NCBI GenBank assembly: GCA_900546575.1
Contig: URDM01000011.1
Coordinates: 1 to 51,181, forward strand
Origin: an uncultured Prevotella sp.
GTDB lineage: Bacteria; Bacteroidota; Bacteroidia; Bacteroidales; Bacteroidaceae
DNA length: 51,181 nt
Reading direction: 5' to 3'
Position 1 is the first letter of the stretch; each line of letters opens with the position of its first letter. Positions 39,640-49,800 of this stretch are shown in pieces. The notes under the pieces were generated by a model that was not told the origin of the DNA, did no database searches, and worked only from the letters and a program-made list of their open reading frames with translations. The translations under genes and the position numbers were made by a program.

Positions 39640-40911
39640 TTATCTTCTGTTCAAAGCCTCCAAGAAGTAGTAGTCGGCATAGTTCAGAGGAACGTCGATT
39701 TCGGCACCGTGAGGAATACTACCTACAGAGTGCATCAGCAACCAGCATCCGTTTTTGCCAAGCTCAGCGAGGTAAGCAGGCGAAGAGAGCGAAGTCATGA
39801 TGCGGTCAGCAAGGCTGTGGTAACCGTTCTCGGGCAGATACTTGTCCATCTCATACAGAGCAGAAGCGATGCAGGCAGCTGTAGAAACATCGCGCGGCTC
39901 GTTAGGTATATTAGGAGCATTGAGATCCCAGTAAGGAACGAGGTCGTTCGGCATGTTCGGGTGGCGCAACATCATGTTGAGTGTGCGTACAGCCTGGTCG
40001 AGATACTTCTGGTTCTTGGTGTAGCGGTAGCAAACTGTGAAGCCGTAGATAGCCCAAGCCTGTCCGCGTGCCCATACACTCTCGTGAGCGTAGCCCTGAG
40101 CAGTGTGCTTGTGCAGAACCTCACCTGTGTTGGGGTTGTAGTCGATTACGTGATAGCAGCTGCCGTCCGCACGGAAGTGGTTCTTCAGAGTAGCGTCAGC
40201 GTGGCTTGTTGCCACCTTCCAGTATGTAGAGTCGCCGCTAAGCTTTGTAGCCTCGAACAAAAGCTCAAGGTTCATCATGTTGTCGATGATAACCGGACAA
40301 GTCCATCCGCGCTTCGACTGCCATCCGCGGTCAACGTTCCATGACTGGATAACGCCTGCTCCCTTGCGGAAACGTGTGCTGAGTGACTTGGCTGTCTGAA
40401 CGATTACCTTCTTGTAAGCCTTTGTTGGGTTGATGCGGTAGCCGTTGAGGTAGCTGCTGCCAATCATGAAGCCAACGTCGTGGTGCCATGTGAGGTACTG
40501 TATAGAGTCGAGGTTCTCAGTGAATCGCTTAGCCTGTACTGCCCACTGCTTGTCGTTTGTGAGCTTGTACATTTCCCAGAGGTCGCCAGCGAAGAATCCT
40601 GAGCACCAGTCGTCGATAGGAACACAAACCAGACGGCCCAACTTATCTATAGTACGTGGGTTGTTCACCTTGCCCTTACGACTTATCTGGTCGAGCATGA
40701 GAGTGTACTGACGAGTAGCGAAGTTAACGTCGTCGCTTGCTGTCTTGTCCATGCGCTGCTTCATTTTCTCGCAGCCAGTCTTGCAGCACAATGTCTTGCC
40801 ACACTCTGTCTTCTCCTTGCAGCACTCTTTCTTGGCTGTTGTCTGTGCAGACATCGGGAGGAATGTTGCTGCCATGAATAAAGCAGCAATAGTCTTGTTA
40901 ATGTTATTCAT
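39640..40911 (-). CDS. GH88 unsaturated glucuronyl hydrolase with Cys-rich N-terminus
   Basis: From the ATG at 40911 the 423-residue protein has a signal peptide (MNNINKTIAALFMAATFLPM then SAQ) and an alpha6/alpha6-barrel of family GH88. This family removes the 4,5-unsaturated uronic acid left by polysaccharide lyases. The two catalytic aspartates can be placed at Asp145 (WHHDVGFM) and Asp210 (VIIDNMMNL), matching Asp88 and Asp149 of the Bacillus enzyme in spacing. Oddly, residues 27-49 hold six cysteines in a lysine-rich segment, CC-x5-C-x4-CC-x3-C, right after the signal peptide. It lies 29 bases behind the PL8 gene, whose products are its expected substrate. A longer frame from 41055 overlaps PL8 and is rejected. 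Confidence 0.93.
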   Translation of the reverse strand: MNNINKTIAALFMAATFLPMSAQTTAKKECCKEKTECGKTLCCKTGCEKMKQRMDKTASDDVNFATRQYTLMLDQISRKGKVNNPRTIDKLGRLVCVPIDDWCSGFFAGDLWEMYKLTNDKQWAVQAKRFTENLDSIQYLTWHHDVGFMIGSSYLNGYRINPTKAYKKVIVQTAKSLSTRFRKGAGVIQSWNVDRGWQSKRGWTCPVIIDNMMNLELLFEATKLSGDSTYWKVATSHADATLKNHFRADGSCYHVIDYNPNTGEVLHKHTAQGYAHESVWARGQAWAIYGFTVCYRYTKNQKYLDQAVRTLNMMLRHPNMPNDLVPYWDLNAPNIPNEPRDVSTAACIASALYEMDKYLPENGYHSLADRIMTSLSSPAYLAELGKNGCWLLMHSVGSIPHGAEIDVPLNYADYYFLEALNRR

Positions 40912-40940
40912 TTGTTTTGTTATTAGTTTTTTATTTCTAT

Positions 40941-43900
40941 TTATTTCTCCAACTCTACGTTGAAACTCAGTCCGTCGGTACATACAAACTCTATAGTTGT
41001 CGACTTCTTTGTCTGCTCTACGAGTTTGATGGCTTCGTTGCCGGTGAAGTTCCACTTGCCTCGCAATGTAATGCGAACAGGAATCTCCTTGCTTGCTTCG
41101 CTACGCCATTTACGGCTGTACACGCTACGCTCTACTCGAATGCCGTCCTTGTAGATGTCGTCGTTAGGACCGCGATATAGAGCCAAGTCTGGCTGTGTCA
41201 CGGTGAGCAGCATCTTCTTGGAGTTTATCATGCGTACCATAGCCAGACATGTGGTGTCTGCCTTGAGTAGCGGACCGCCGGGCAATACGTCCTTCGGAGT
41301 CTCAAACAGTACATACGATACGGTGTGAGTAGCATCCGAGCTTACGATATGAGCCTCATTGTCGGCGCGCAGTACCTTGTAGGTAGGAGCAGCAGCGAAT
41401 GCGTCAATCTTCTCGCGTGTGGTCTGTGGCATTACAGCGTATTCGTACGAAGCGTTCTTCGGAGCCTTACCGTGGTCGAAGTAGAGCGATGCCCACTGTC
41501 CTTCGGTCTGCTTGTCGGTGTTCTGCATACGTGATTCCTGCTTTACAAGACCTGTAAACTTAACCGGTTGCGGAGTATAATATCCCGTGCCAGCGTGGTC
41601 GAGCCATGACTTGCCGTTGCCTACAGCGTAGTTCTTCCAATAGTTCTGTGCCTTGCCGTCAGTAGCAGCCATCTGGAATACCGTTGTCTCAGTGTTGTGC
41701 TTAGAGTCGGTATTCTCAATGCCAGTGCCGAGACAAACAATCACGTTGTCGAAGAAGTGGAACGACTTGCGTGCTCTATGCGATCCGTCGTACTTGTCAT
41801 GCTCGTGCAGCTTCATACCGAAGTTGCCGTTTACGCCACGCTGTGAGAGTCCGCCTGCAAAGGCTTCGTCCGATAGCAGCATCTCTTCTACACCCGAGAA
41901 GGTGTCCACGTTGCTTACCTGAGCCTTCAGTTCTGCCCAAGGCAGATGGATAGATGTAGAACCTGGTATGCGGTTCCAGTCAAATCCAGGCTGTTGCCAT
42001 CCGCTTGTCTTCGGTGTAACGTCGGTTCCTGTAGGTGCAGTCAGAATCTGCAAGCTTCCGAATCCGAGGTAGCGACCGTAAAGGTTCTCGCCGATGTAGT
42101 GCTCGGCATCCCACAGATAGCGGCTGTGTCCGCGTACCACTGCCGACCAGTTGTTGCGTCTCTGTACTGAAACACAAGCATAGCCCAGTGCCATATTGCC
42201 TTGCGGATCGTCTTCGGGAGTACTTCCCATCGTAACAATCTTCTGCTTTATCTTCTTGTCGAGTACGTTCTTTACGTTAGTGGCAAGTCGTAGATAGGCG
42301 TTACCCATTTCGCGGTCGAACCGTTGTTTGCCGTCGGGTGTGCCTGAGAGCGCCATGTAGCCATAGTGTATCGGCATGAGCTTGCCCTTGCCGTCGGGAT
42401 GTCTGCCCGACATTGAGAGCGGGAACTCTAGCTTGTTGCAGTAGAAACGCATAGCCAGAAGCGCGTTCTTTACAGTCTGATGAGCCAGTTCGCCTACTGC
42501 AAAATCAGTTCCGCTGAACAGGTATATCATCTGTGTAGCTCCGCTCAGACCTCCGATGGCGTATGCAGGATAGTTGTTGCAGTGATGATAAGCCGAACCG
42601 TCAATCTTGAACGAGTCGTTCAATCCTTGTGCCGGACGGCAACCCCAGTCGAGCCAACGGCTGCAAGAGCGCAGATAGCGCAACTTCTCTGGTGAATCGT
42701 CCATGAGCAATATGCTTGCCATGCAACCTTGAGCGGCGGTATTGAATGTGTCCATGTCCATGCCGTTAGCTACAGGCTTGGTGTACAGCTCGTTGGTCTG
42801 CGAATACCATATCATAGTGTTCACAGCCTCTTCAAGCTTACCTTCCTCGCGCAGCACATCCTTCATAAGGAAATAGGCTGAATACATGTTGCGCAACGAG
42901 TAGCCGTAGTGGTGTACATTGCCCCAGCAGCTGCCCCAGCATACACCCTGGTCGGTGATGTTGTCGTACATGAGGAGGAACATCTTCTTCAGTTCTGCCT
43001 TGTCGGCAGCTTCGGTAGCGTTGTTCCAAGCGAAGGCAATCTTCTGCATAAGATTGAAATACTCAAGCATTTCAAATCCGGTGCGGGTCAATATGTTCTT
43101 GTCCCACGGCTTGATGATGCGCTCGTAAGCCTCGGCGTGGCGTACATACCAGATAGGTGTACCGGTGATGTTGCCGTTCTTGCGGCTGATGTTGTACTTG
43201 GCAAACTTAGAGCGAAGCTCGTCCATGTGCTTCGGATACAACTTGCTTGGTGTATAGATGAGTTCACGGAATCGCTCTTCGATAACCTTTATCTGTTGGC
43301 GGTTTTGCTGTGTGAGTTCGGTCAACGGAATATCGGGCTGAGTATTGTAGTTCTTCAATACAACAAGCCAATGGGTCTTTGTCTTCTTGTTGACAAAAGG
43401 AATCTGCATATCTGCAGTCTGCTGGCGCGGGTCTACCTTAGTGGCAGTGATGAGATGGTCGAAGTAGAGCTTGCCCTTAACGTCGGGAGCGTCGATACGT
43501 ATCTCGTTCATGCCCACTTCGGGTGTGCCCTCCATGTCGCGTTCGTAGCAAACCCATATACCGCGCCAACCACGGAAGTTGATGTTGACGGGAAAAGAGG
43601 TGCACTGCTTGCCGTCCTTCAGGAAGTTGAAACGGATTTGTTTGTCTTTCTGAGGTTGTTCGTTGTATACCCACACGATGAAAGCCGACAGATAGTTGTC
43701 GACACCGCTCTTGTCGAGCGGCTCAAACAGCAAGTCTTTCTTTATCGACAGCGAGGCACCCGGCTGGAATGTCCACTGCAATGAAGTCTTGCCGTTTCTC
43801 CAATGCGCGTCACTCAGTTCAACGGCCGACTTGCTGGTCTTGATATACGAGAGTTCCTGCTTGTTCTCAAACGAGAACATACGAGGGTCGTCGTACATCT

Positions 43901-43970
43901 GGGCTTGTGCTGTTGCACATACGCCGCTTAAGCCGATGACGGTGGCGAGTATGTTGTTCTTTAGGTTCAT
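40941..43970 (-). CDS. PL8 chondroitin-sulfate ABC lyase-like enzyme
   Basis: This 1009-residue exported polysaccharide lyase starts at 43970 (MNLKNNILATVIGLSGVCAT then AQAQ). It shows the three-part layout of Proteus vulgaris chondroitinase ABC: an N-terminal jelly-roll lyase domain (to about 210), an alpha/alpha-toroid (about 230-600) and beta-sandwich domains. The catalytic residues align as His463 and Tyr470 in AYHHCNNYPAYA, Arg523 in SGRHP and Glu623 in DAEHYIGEN, equivalent to His501, Tyr508, Arg560 and Glu653. WNRIPGSTSIHLPW and YEYAVMPQTT are further conserved blocks. It cleaves chondroitin, dermatan or hyaluronan by beta-elimination. Endo or exo mode cannot be read from the sequence. 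An upstream ATG at 44039 crosses a G9 tract and is rejected. Confidence 0.94.
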   Translation of the reverse strand: MNLKNNILATVIGLSGVCATAQAQMYDDPRMFSFENKQELSYIKTSKSAVELSDAHWRNGKTSLQWTFQPGASLSIKKDLLFEPLDKSGVDNYLSAFIVWVYNEQPQKDKQIRFNFLKDGKQCTSFPVNINFRGWRGIWVCYERDMEGTPEVGMNEIRIDAPDVKGKLYFDHLITATKVDPRQQTADMQIPFVNKKTKTHWLVVLKNYNTQPDIPLTELTQQNRQQIKVIEERFRELIYTPSKLYPKHMDELRSKFAKYNISRKNGNITGTPIWYVRHAEAYERIIKPWDKNILTRTGFEMLEYFNLMQKIAFAWNNATEAADKAELKKMFLLMYDNITDQGVCWGSCWGNVHHYGYSLRNMYSAYFLMKDVLREEGKLEEAVNTMIWYSQTNELYTKPVANGMDMDTFNTAAQGCMASILLMDDSPEKLRYLRSCSRWLDWGCRPAQGLNDSFKIDGSAYHHCNNYPAYAIGGLSGATQMIYLFSGTDFAVGELAHQTVKNALLAMRFYCNKLEFPLSMSGRHPDGKGKLMPIHYGYMALSGTPDGKQRFDREMGNAYLRLATNVKNVLDKKIKQKIVTMGSTPEDDPQGNMALGYACVSVQRRNNWSAVVRGHSRYLWDAEHYIGENLYGRYLGFGSLQILTAPTGTDVTPKTSGWQQPGFDWNRIPGSTSIHLPWAELKAQVSNVDTFSGVEEMLLSDEAFAGGLSQRGVNGNFGMKLHEHDKYDGSHRARKSFHFFDNVIVCLGTGIENTDSKHNTETTVFQMAATDGKAQNYWKNYAVGNGKSWLDHAGTGYYTPQPVKFTGLVKQESRMQNTDKQTEGQWASLYFDHGKAPKNASYEYAVMPQTTREKIDAFAAAPTYKVLRADNEAHIVSSDATHTVSYVLFETPKDVLPGGPLLKADTTCLAMVRMINSKKMLLTVTQPDLALYRGPNDDIYKDGIRVERSVYSRKWRSEASKEIPVRITLRGKWNFTGNEAIKLVEQTKKSTTIEFVCTDGLSFNVELEK

Positions 43971-44005
43971 TTTGATATCGGATTTCGTTTCTTTTATGAG
44001 CTTAA

Positions 44006-44043
44006 GGGGGGGGGAAAGGAGGGTGTGATTGACACACACCCTC
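44006..44043 (-). promoter_or_regulatory. intra-operon hairpin and nine-base G/C tract
   Basis: Between the surface lipoprotein and PL8, a stem GAGGGTGTG/CACACCCTC (44019-44027 with 44035-44043, seven-base loop) begins nine bases after the lipoprotein stop. It is followed on the minus strand by CCTTT and nine C (44006-44014). There is no T-run. Such a hairpin can protect the upstream susCD part of the transcript from decay or reduce read-through. Confidence 0.6.
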
Positions 44044-44051
44044 TCTTAATA

Positions 44052-45074
44052 TTACTCAACAACCTTGATGGTCAACTCCTTCATCATTCTTGAATCATGC
44101 TTGTAGTTGACTCTTGTTGCGATGAATGTTGCCTTGTATTCGCCCACCTTATTATATGTATGGGTATATGACTCAACATTCTGTGTTATGTTCTTGATGA
44201 CTGTGCCCTGGTCGGGATCGCAGTAGGTAGTGATCAGACCGTCAGATACGAGCCAACCGTTCTTGTTGCCAGTATTTTTGCCACCACCAGCGATGTAGAA
44301 GCCACCGTTCTGTGCATTTACCACGTTCCAGATACCTGCTGTGTTGTTGGTCATTGTGCCGTACTCGCGGTTGGTCTTCATGCCAGCCTGGCTCTTGAGG
44401 TGGTGATTGCACATCATGTTGACAGCTGTAAATCCGTACTGGCTCGGCATGAACTTCGACACGATGCCGTCCTTGCGTACGTTCTCGATGTACATCTCCG
44501 AGAAGTTGTAGCGTGGCATTGAATTCTTCGTGTCGTCAATAGCCTGGTAGTGTATAGCCAGTGTCATAGGCTTGCCAAGATATTTTGTTACGTCGACAGT
44601 GTATTCTTTCTGAATATTAGGCTTGGCTGGAAGTTCGCTCTTTGCAACGAGCTCGTTCCATGCAAACTTCTCAACGAGTACAGAGTCCTTCTTGAAATCG
44701 TTCTTGGCGAGACCCTCAAACTGGTCGCTTACCAACATTTCGAGAGTATTCTCGTATGTCTTGCCGTACTGTGTGCCTATCTTGAAGTGCAGTATTGCCG
44801 ACTCGATATCCTCAGGAGCAACTTCTGTACGCTGACGATGTGCATATACAGCACCCGGTTCGCCGCTGTAGAACATAATGTTGTCGGGGTCGCCAGAGAA
44901 GTTGAACACTACTGGTGTGCCAGCCTTTACTGTTACGACGTCGCCATGCATTGACACGCCGTCATTCTGATCGACGCGGATGCCCATCTTGACGTCTTCT
45001 GTCAGCTCGTTGTCGCAACTTGCAATCATTGCGGCACCGAGCAGGAAGAATATATAATATTTAATTTTCTTCAT
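44052..45074 (-). CDS. DUF5017-like surface glycan-binding lipoprotein
   Basis: The 340-residue product has a lipoprotein signal with Cys20 (MKKIKYYIFFLLGAAMIASC) followed by DNELTED, an acidic stretch typical of surface export in Bacteroidetes. The first domain carries VKAGTPVVFNFSGDPDNIMF then YSGEPGAVYAHRQR, the recognisable start of DUF5017-type PUL proteins. The C-terminal third (YTHTYNKVGEYKATFIATRV) is PKD-like. Its place directly behind susD marks it as a SusE/F-position surface glycan-binding protein that holds the polymer for the SusCD gate. The glycan is inferred from PL8 and GH88 in the same operon; no binding residues can be named. Confidence 0.82.
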   Translation of the reverse strand: MKKIKYYIFFLLGAAMIASCDNELTEDVKMGIRVDQNDGVSMHGDVVTVKAGTPVVFNFSGDPDNIMFYSGEPGAVYAHRQRTEVAPEDIESAILHFKIGTQYGKTYENTLEMLVSDQFEGLAKNDFKKDSVLVEKFAWNELVAKSELPAKPNIQKEYTVDVTKYLGKPMTLAIHYQAIDDTKNSMPRYNFSEMYIENVRKDGIVSKFMPSQYGFTAVNMMCNHHLKSQAGMKTNREYGTMTNNTAGIWNVVNAQNGGFYIAGGGKNTGNKNGWLVSDGLITTYCDPDQGTVIKNITQNVESYTHTYNKVGEYKATFIATRVNYKHDSRMMKELTIKVVE

Positions 45075-45117
45075 TTTTCTGTTTTTTTACTGGTTTGATT
45101 TTCAAGTAACTGATACT

Positions 45118-46857
45118 TTACCATCCTGGGTTATTATCCTTGATGAGCTTGTTTACAGACATCTCCAGGGCAGGGATGGGGAAGTAGTTGTATGCTTCAG
45201 ATATGTTGAAGTATGTGTGAACGTTGTTAGGACCGAGGTTCCAGTTCTCTCCCGACTGTGCACGCTGTACAAGAGCGTTCATGTTCTGTACATACTCACC
45301 CCAACGGATAAGGTCGAAGCGACGAGTCATCTCGAAGCAAAGCTCCATAGCACGCTCGTCCTTAATTGCCTGACGGAAGTCTTCAGTGTTCATATTTTGT
45401 GAAAGCTTACTAATGCCAGCACGTCTGCGTACCTCGTTGATGCAATCGTAAGCCAAATCAGTTGGAGCAGCGTTAATTTCGTTCTCACACTCGGCAATCA
45501 TAAGCAGAACGTCAGAGTAGCGTAGAATCGGGAAGTTAATAGCTGTGAGGTTCTTGTTCTTCTTGTCGGCCTCATACTCGCGACGCCACTTGCCACAGCA
45601 ACGGTCGTAGAACTTAGAAGCTTTCTTCGGGTCTTTCTCACGGTCACCGATAGTAGCACCCGGTTCTGTCTCGCCATACTGGAATGACTCATCCCAATAC
45701 TGATCCTTAACCTCAGCAAGCTTGCCAACCTCAAACTCGCGACCGTCAACAGCGCCACCCTGTACCGACTGTGTATATTTGAACGGAGCGATAGACCAGT
45801 TCATACGGTTGATGTCGTTGTTCTCAGTATAGAGCTCATAGAGTTTCGGTGTGCTCCAGAAGAATGCGTAGCCGAAGCCCGGGTCTTTCTTGCCTACAAG
45901 TGCAGTATTGCTTGAGAGATCTGGACCCTGAATGCCGATAATGTTGCCTACACGACCTTCTGTTGCCATTGTACCCTTGCCATCGCCTGCAAACTCAGCC
46001 TCCCAGATGCTCTCGGGGGCTGTAGAGTTGTAGCGGTCGGCACACTGGTCGATGAAGTAGTCCCAATAGTTAGGAGCAAGCTTGTGTCCCTGTGTCATTA
46101 CCATCTTGGCAAACTTGCCAGCCTCGGTGAAGTACTTCTTGGTCTCAGCCTTGTTCTCAGCCACCTTCATACGGTGGAATTCGCCGGCGCGGAACATATA
46201 TACACGTGCCAGAATGCCCCATGCTGCCGACTTTGATACTCGTCCCGGCTCATAGCCGAGTGCTGATGCAGTAGGAAGGTCTTCTGCACTCTCTTCCATT
46301 TCCTTGCAGATGAAGTCGTAGATAGTGGCTCTCGGTGTCACTGCACGCTGCAGATTCTTCACGTCAAGCACAGGCTCTGTATAGAAAGGAACGTCGCCCC
46401 AGCACTCTACGAGGTTGAAGTAGTAGAAAGCGCGAAGGAAGCGAGCCTCGGCTGTATAGCGCTTGAGGTTGGCTGCGTTCATGCCCTGTATATTGTTGAT
46501 CTGGTCGAGCAGTATGTTGGCGCGGTTCACACCAGCATAGAGTGTATACCAGAACGAAGCTACATATGAGTCGCTCGATGTAGCGTTGTTGCAAATCAAA
46601 CCACCGTTCATCGGTGCACGGTTAGCGCCACCATAGTGTTCCAGGTCGTCACCACCTACGAGGTAGTAGTAGTTGCCACCGTAGTACGACTGCTGGGTGA
46701 GGATGGCGTAGATGCCGTTCAGAAACGAAGCAGCCTCGGTTTCGGTCTTGAGATAGGTGTCCGACGTAGCGCTTGTCGGTTCCTTGTCAAGGAAGTCGCA
46801 GCTGCCCAGTGAGAGCAGCGCTGCGAGCAATATGATTGTTGTTTTAATTGATTTCAT
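45118..46857 (-). CDS. SusD-family outer-membrane glycan-binding lipoprotein
   Basis: This 579-residue RagB/SusD protein is lipidated at Cys20 (LAALLSLGSC, then DFLDKEPTS, the classic SusD start). The N-terminal SusD-like part has the TPR helices (NGIYAILTQQ, ANILLDQINNI, RYTAEARFLRAFYYFNLVEC with WGDVP). The C-terminal part ends with INEVRRRAGI, IKDERAMELCFEMTRRFDLI and WGEYVQN. It closes over SusC as a lid and captures oligosaccharides at the cell surface. It is encoded 39 bases after susC, and a surface lipoprotein gene follows after 43 bases. Pairing with PL8 and GH88 implies a glycosaminoglycan ligand. Confidence 0.97.
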   Translation of the reverse strand: MKSIKTTIILLAALLSLGSCDFLDKEPTSATSDTYLKTETEAASFLNGIYAILTQQSYYGGNYYYLVGGDDLEHYGGANRAPMNGGLICNNATSSDSYVASFWYTLYAGVNRANILLDQINNIQGMNAANLKRYTAEARFLRAFYYFNLVECWGDVPFYTEPVLDVKNLQRAVTPRATIYDFICKEMEESAEDLPTASALGYEPGRVSKSAAWGILARVYMFRAGEFHRMKVAENKAETKKYFTEAGKFAKMVMTQGHKLAPNYWDYFIDQCADRYNSTAPESIWEAEFAGDGKGTMATEGRVGNIIGIQGPDLSSNTALVGKKDPGFGYAFFWSTPKLYELYTENNDINRMNWSIAPFKYTQSVQGGAVDGREFEVGKLAEVKDQYWDESFQYGETEPGATIGDREKDPKKASKFYDRCCGKWRREYEADKKNKNLTAINFPILRYSDVLLMIAECENEINAAPTDLAYDCINEVRRRAGISKLSQNMNTEDFRQAIKDERAMELCFEMTRRFDLIRWGEYVQNMNALVQRAQSGENWNLGPNNVHTYFNISEAYNYFPIPALEMSVNKLIKDNNPGW

Positions 46858-46896
46858 ATATATAATATGTGTTTAATAGTAATGCATTTTAACTTC

Positions 46897-49800
46897 TTAG
46901 AAACCGAGGCTTACACCGAAGCTGAACTGACGAGCGCGTGGATAAGCCGAGAAGTCGAGTCCCGGAGTAAGGGCGCTGTTGCGGATAGATACTTCAGGAT
47001 CGTAACCGCTATAGTTGGTGAGAGTCCAGAGGTTCTGAGCTGCGAAGTAAACGCGCAGGTTGTCGATGCGGAAGCGTGTGAGCAACTTCTTCGGTACTGT
47101 ATAGCCCAATGTGAGGGTCTTCAGACGCAGGAATGAGCCATCCTCGATAACGCGGCTTGAGAACACGCGGTTTGAGCTTGATGTAGTAGCACGAGGAATG
47201 TCGCTGTACGGGTTGTCCTCAGTCCAACGGTCGGCGTACGATGCAAACTGGTTGAGCTCGCGAGCCTTGTTCCAGCTTGACTCGAAGAAGAGGCGGTTGG
47301 CATTGAGCACGTCGTTGCCGTATGACCACTGGAAGAATACGCTGAGGTCGAAGTCACCATATGTGAAGTTGTTGGTGAAACCACCTGTGTGTACTGGCAG
47401 ACCATTACCGATGATGGTGCGGTCGTTGTCGTCGATGATACCGTCGCCATTGAGGTCACGATACTTAGGCATACCCGGCTGTGTGTTGTTCTCGCTGGTG
47501 TAGTGAGCTACAGTAGGCTTCAATGTGTATGTATCGCCCGACTTGTCGAAGTCGTCATACTTGTATGTGCCCTCGTAGATGAATCCGTACATTGAGCCCA
47601 TTGACTGGCCCACCTTAGCTATATAGCTCTGCTGTGTGTTGAAGTTCTGGTCGAACGAAGCTGCTGTAGTCAGAGTGGTCTGTCCCTCGGTCAGTGCCAA
47701 CACCTTATTCTTATTGAATGCGATGTTGAAGTTTGTCTCCCAAGTGAACTTCTTGTTCTTGATATTAACAGTATTGAGGGTGAACTCGATACCCTGGTTG
47801 CGTACCTTACCGATGTTCTTCATAGCGCTTACGTAGCCAGAAGAAAGCGGCATGTTGGCGTTGAGCAGAAGGTCGCGTGTGGTCTTGCTATAGAGGTCGA
47901 GAGTAATGCCGATGCGGTCGTTGAGGAATCCGAGGTCGAAACCGAGGTTCCACTGTTCTGTTGTCTCCCACTTAAGGTCGTGGTTGCGCAGAGTAGAAGG
48001 TACTGTACCTACGTTGTTCACATTGCTGCCCTCAGGGAATACACCGCTTGGAGTAGCGCCAAGGTAAACCTGACCGTTCCACTGCTTAACTACCTTATAG
48101 AGTCCGTATGCGTCATACTCGCCTACACGGTTGTTACCGGTGAGACCCCACGACAGACGAATCTTTGCATTGTTCACATATTTATTATATGGCTTCATGA
48201 AGCCTTCCTCAGCCACGTTCCAAGCCAATGAACCTGAAGGGAAGTAGCCGAAGCGATTGCCCTTGCTGAACTTAGAAGAACCGTCGGCACGCATTGTGAA
48301 TGTAGCGTAGTAGCACGACTTGTAGTTGTAGTTGAAGCGTCCGAAGTAAGACATCATCGACCATGAGCTCTTCAGTGAAGAAGCGCCTGTAGGAGTACCT
48401 TGGTCCATACCCGACATGCCGAGGCTTTCGTTAGGGATGTTGATGGTTTTGTATGAATAGTAGTCGTAGTCAGAGTTCTGCAATGAGAAACCGAGCAATG
48501 TGTTGAAGAAGTGCTTCTTCTTGATGTTGGTCTGATATGTGAGGGTGTTCTCGTTGAGCCATGTAGAGCGCGAAGAGCGTGTAACGCGAGCGTTCACCTT
48601 GTCATTCGAAAGCGGACCGCCGTAACGGGTCTTAGAGCTGTTGAAGTTGTCGTTGTTGTAACCAGTGTCGGTATAACCGCCCGAAATTTTCAGCTTCAGA
48701 CCCTTCATAAGGTCATACTCCAAGAATCCGTTGAACTGAACGTATGTGTTCAGAGTATGGTTGTAGGCATTCTCGAGGTCCATATATGGGTTGAAACGAT
48801 AGTCGCTTGATGTGCTTACCGATTCGTCGATACCGTTATTGAGCAAGTAAGACAGCGGTGTGCTTGGCTGAGTAACGGGACGGTAGCCCCATACGCTATA
48901 GAACAAGTTGTTCATACCCGAGCTGGCGTTCTGCGAAGGCGAAGCACCCTCCTGGTTTGTACGAGAGTAGTTGACGTTGAGGTTGATGCGCAGTTTGTTC
49001 TTCTTGATGTTTGTGCCCATACGGCCCTGAACGCGGTTGTAGTTAGAGTTGATAACAACACCGTCCTGGTCAAAGTAAGACAATGAAGCATTGTAGCGGA
49101 TGTCCTGGCTACCACCAGTTACGCTAACGTTGTGGCTTTGGATAGGAGCCGAGTGGAAAATCTTGTCCTGCCAGTTGTACTGGGCAATGTTGCGATAGTC
49201 GTCGAGAGTCCACTGCTTGCCCTCATATTCCTTGAGGTATGTAGTAGCAACAGCGTCGGGGTACATTTCGTTCTGGAGCTTAACGAATTCGTAAGCGTCC
49301 ATCATCTCCATCTTCTTAGTTACTGTCTGCCAGCCATAGCTGCCGTCGTAAGTAATCTTAGCCTTACCGGTCTGACCGCTCTTTGTGGTGATGATGACAA
49401 CACCGTTGGCACCACGTGCACCGTAGATAGCCGATGCCGATGCATCCTTAAGAATGTTGAGCGACTTGATATCGTTAGGGTTGATGCTGGCTGCTACCGA
49501 AGCATTCTCAACTGGGAATCCGTCGATGACATAGAGAGGGGTGTTGGCCTGTGTCAGTGAGTTGTTACCACGGATGGTGATGTTCATCTGTCCACCCGGC
49601 ATACCTTCGCCTGAAGATACGTTGACACCGGCAATACGTCCACCAAGAGTCTGGTCGATTGATGACACCGGAGTGTTGGTGAGCTGGCTTACGTCAGCCT
49701 TGGCAACCGAACCCGTAAGGTCGCGCTGACGAACCGGCTGATAGCCCACAACTACGATTTCACCAAGAGTCTTCTTGTCTTCTTCCAGTACGATCTGCAT

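Noticed and set aside
40912..41055. Upstream in-frame start for the GH88 gene
   Set aside because: It overlaps the end of PL8 and buries the signal peptide at residue 49.
43971..44039. Upstream in-frame start for the PL8 gene
   Set aside because: It would read through the hairpin and G tract and place 23 residues before a clear signal peptide.
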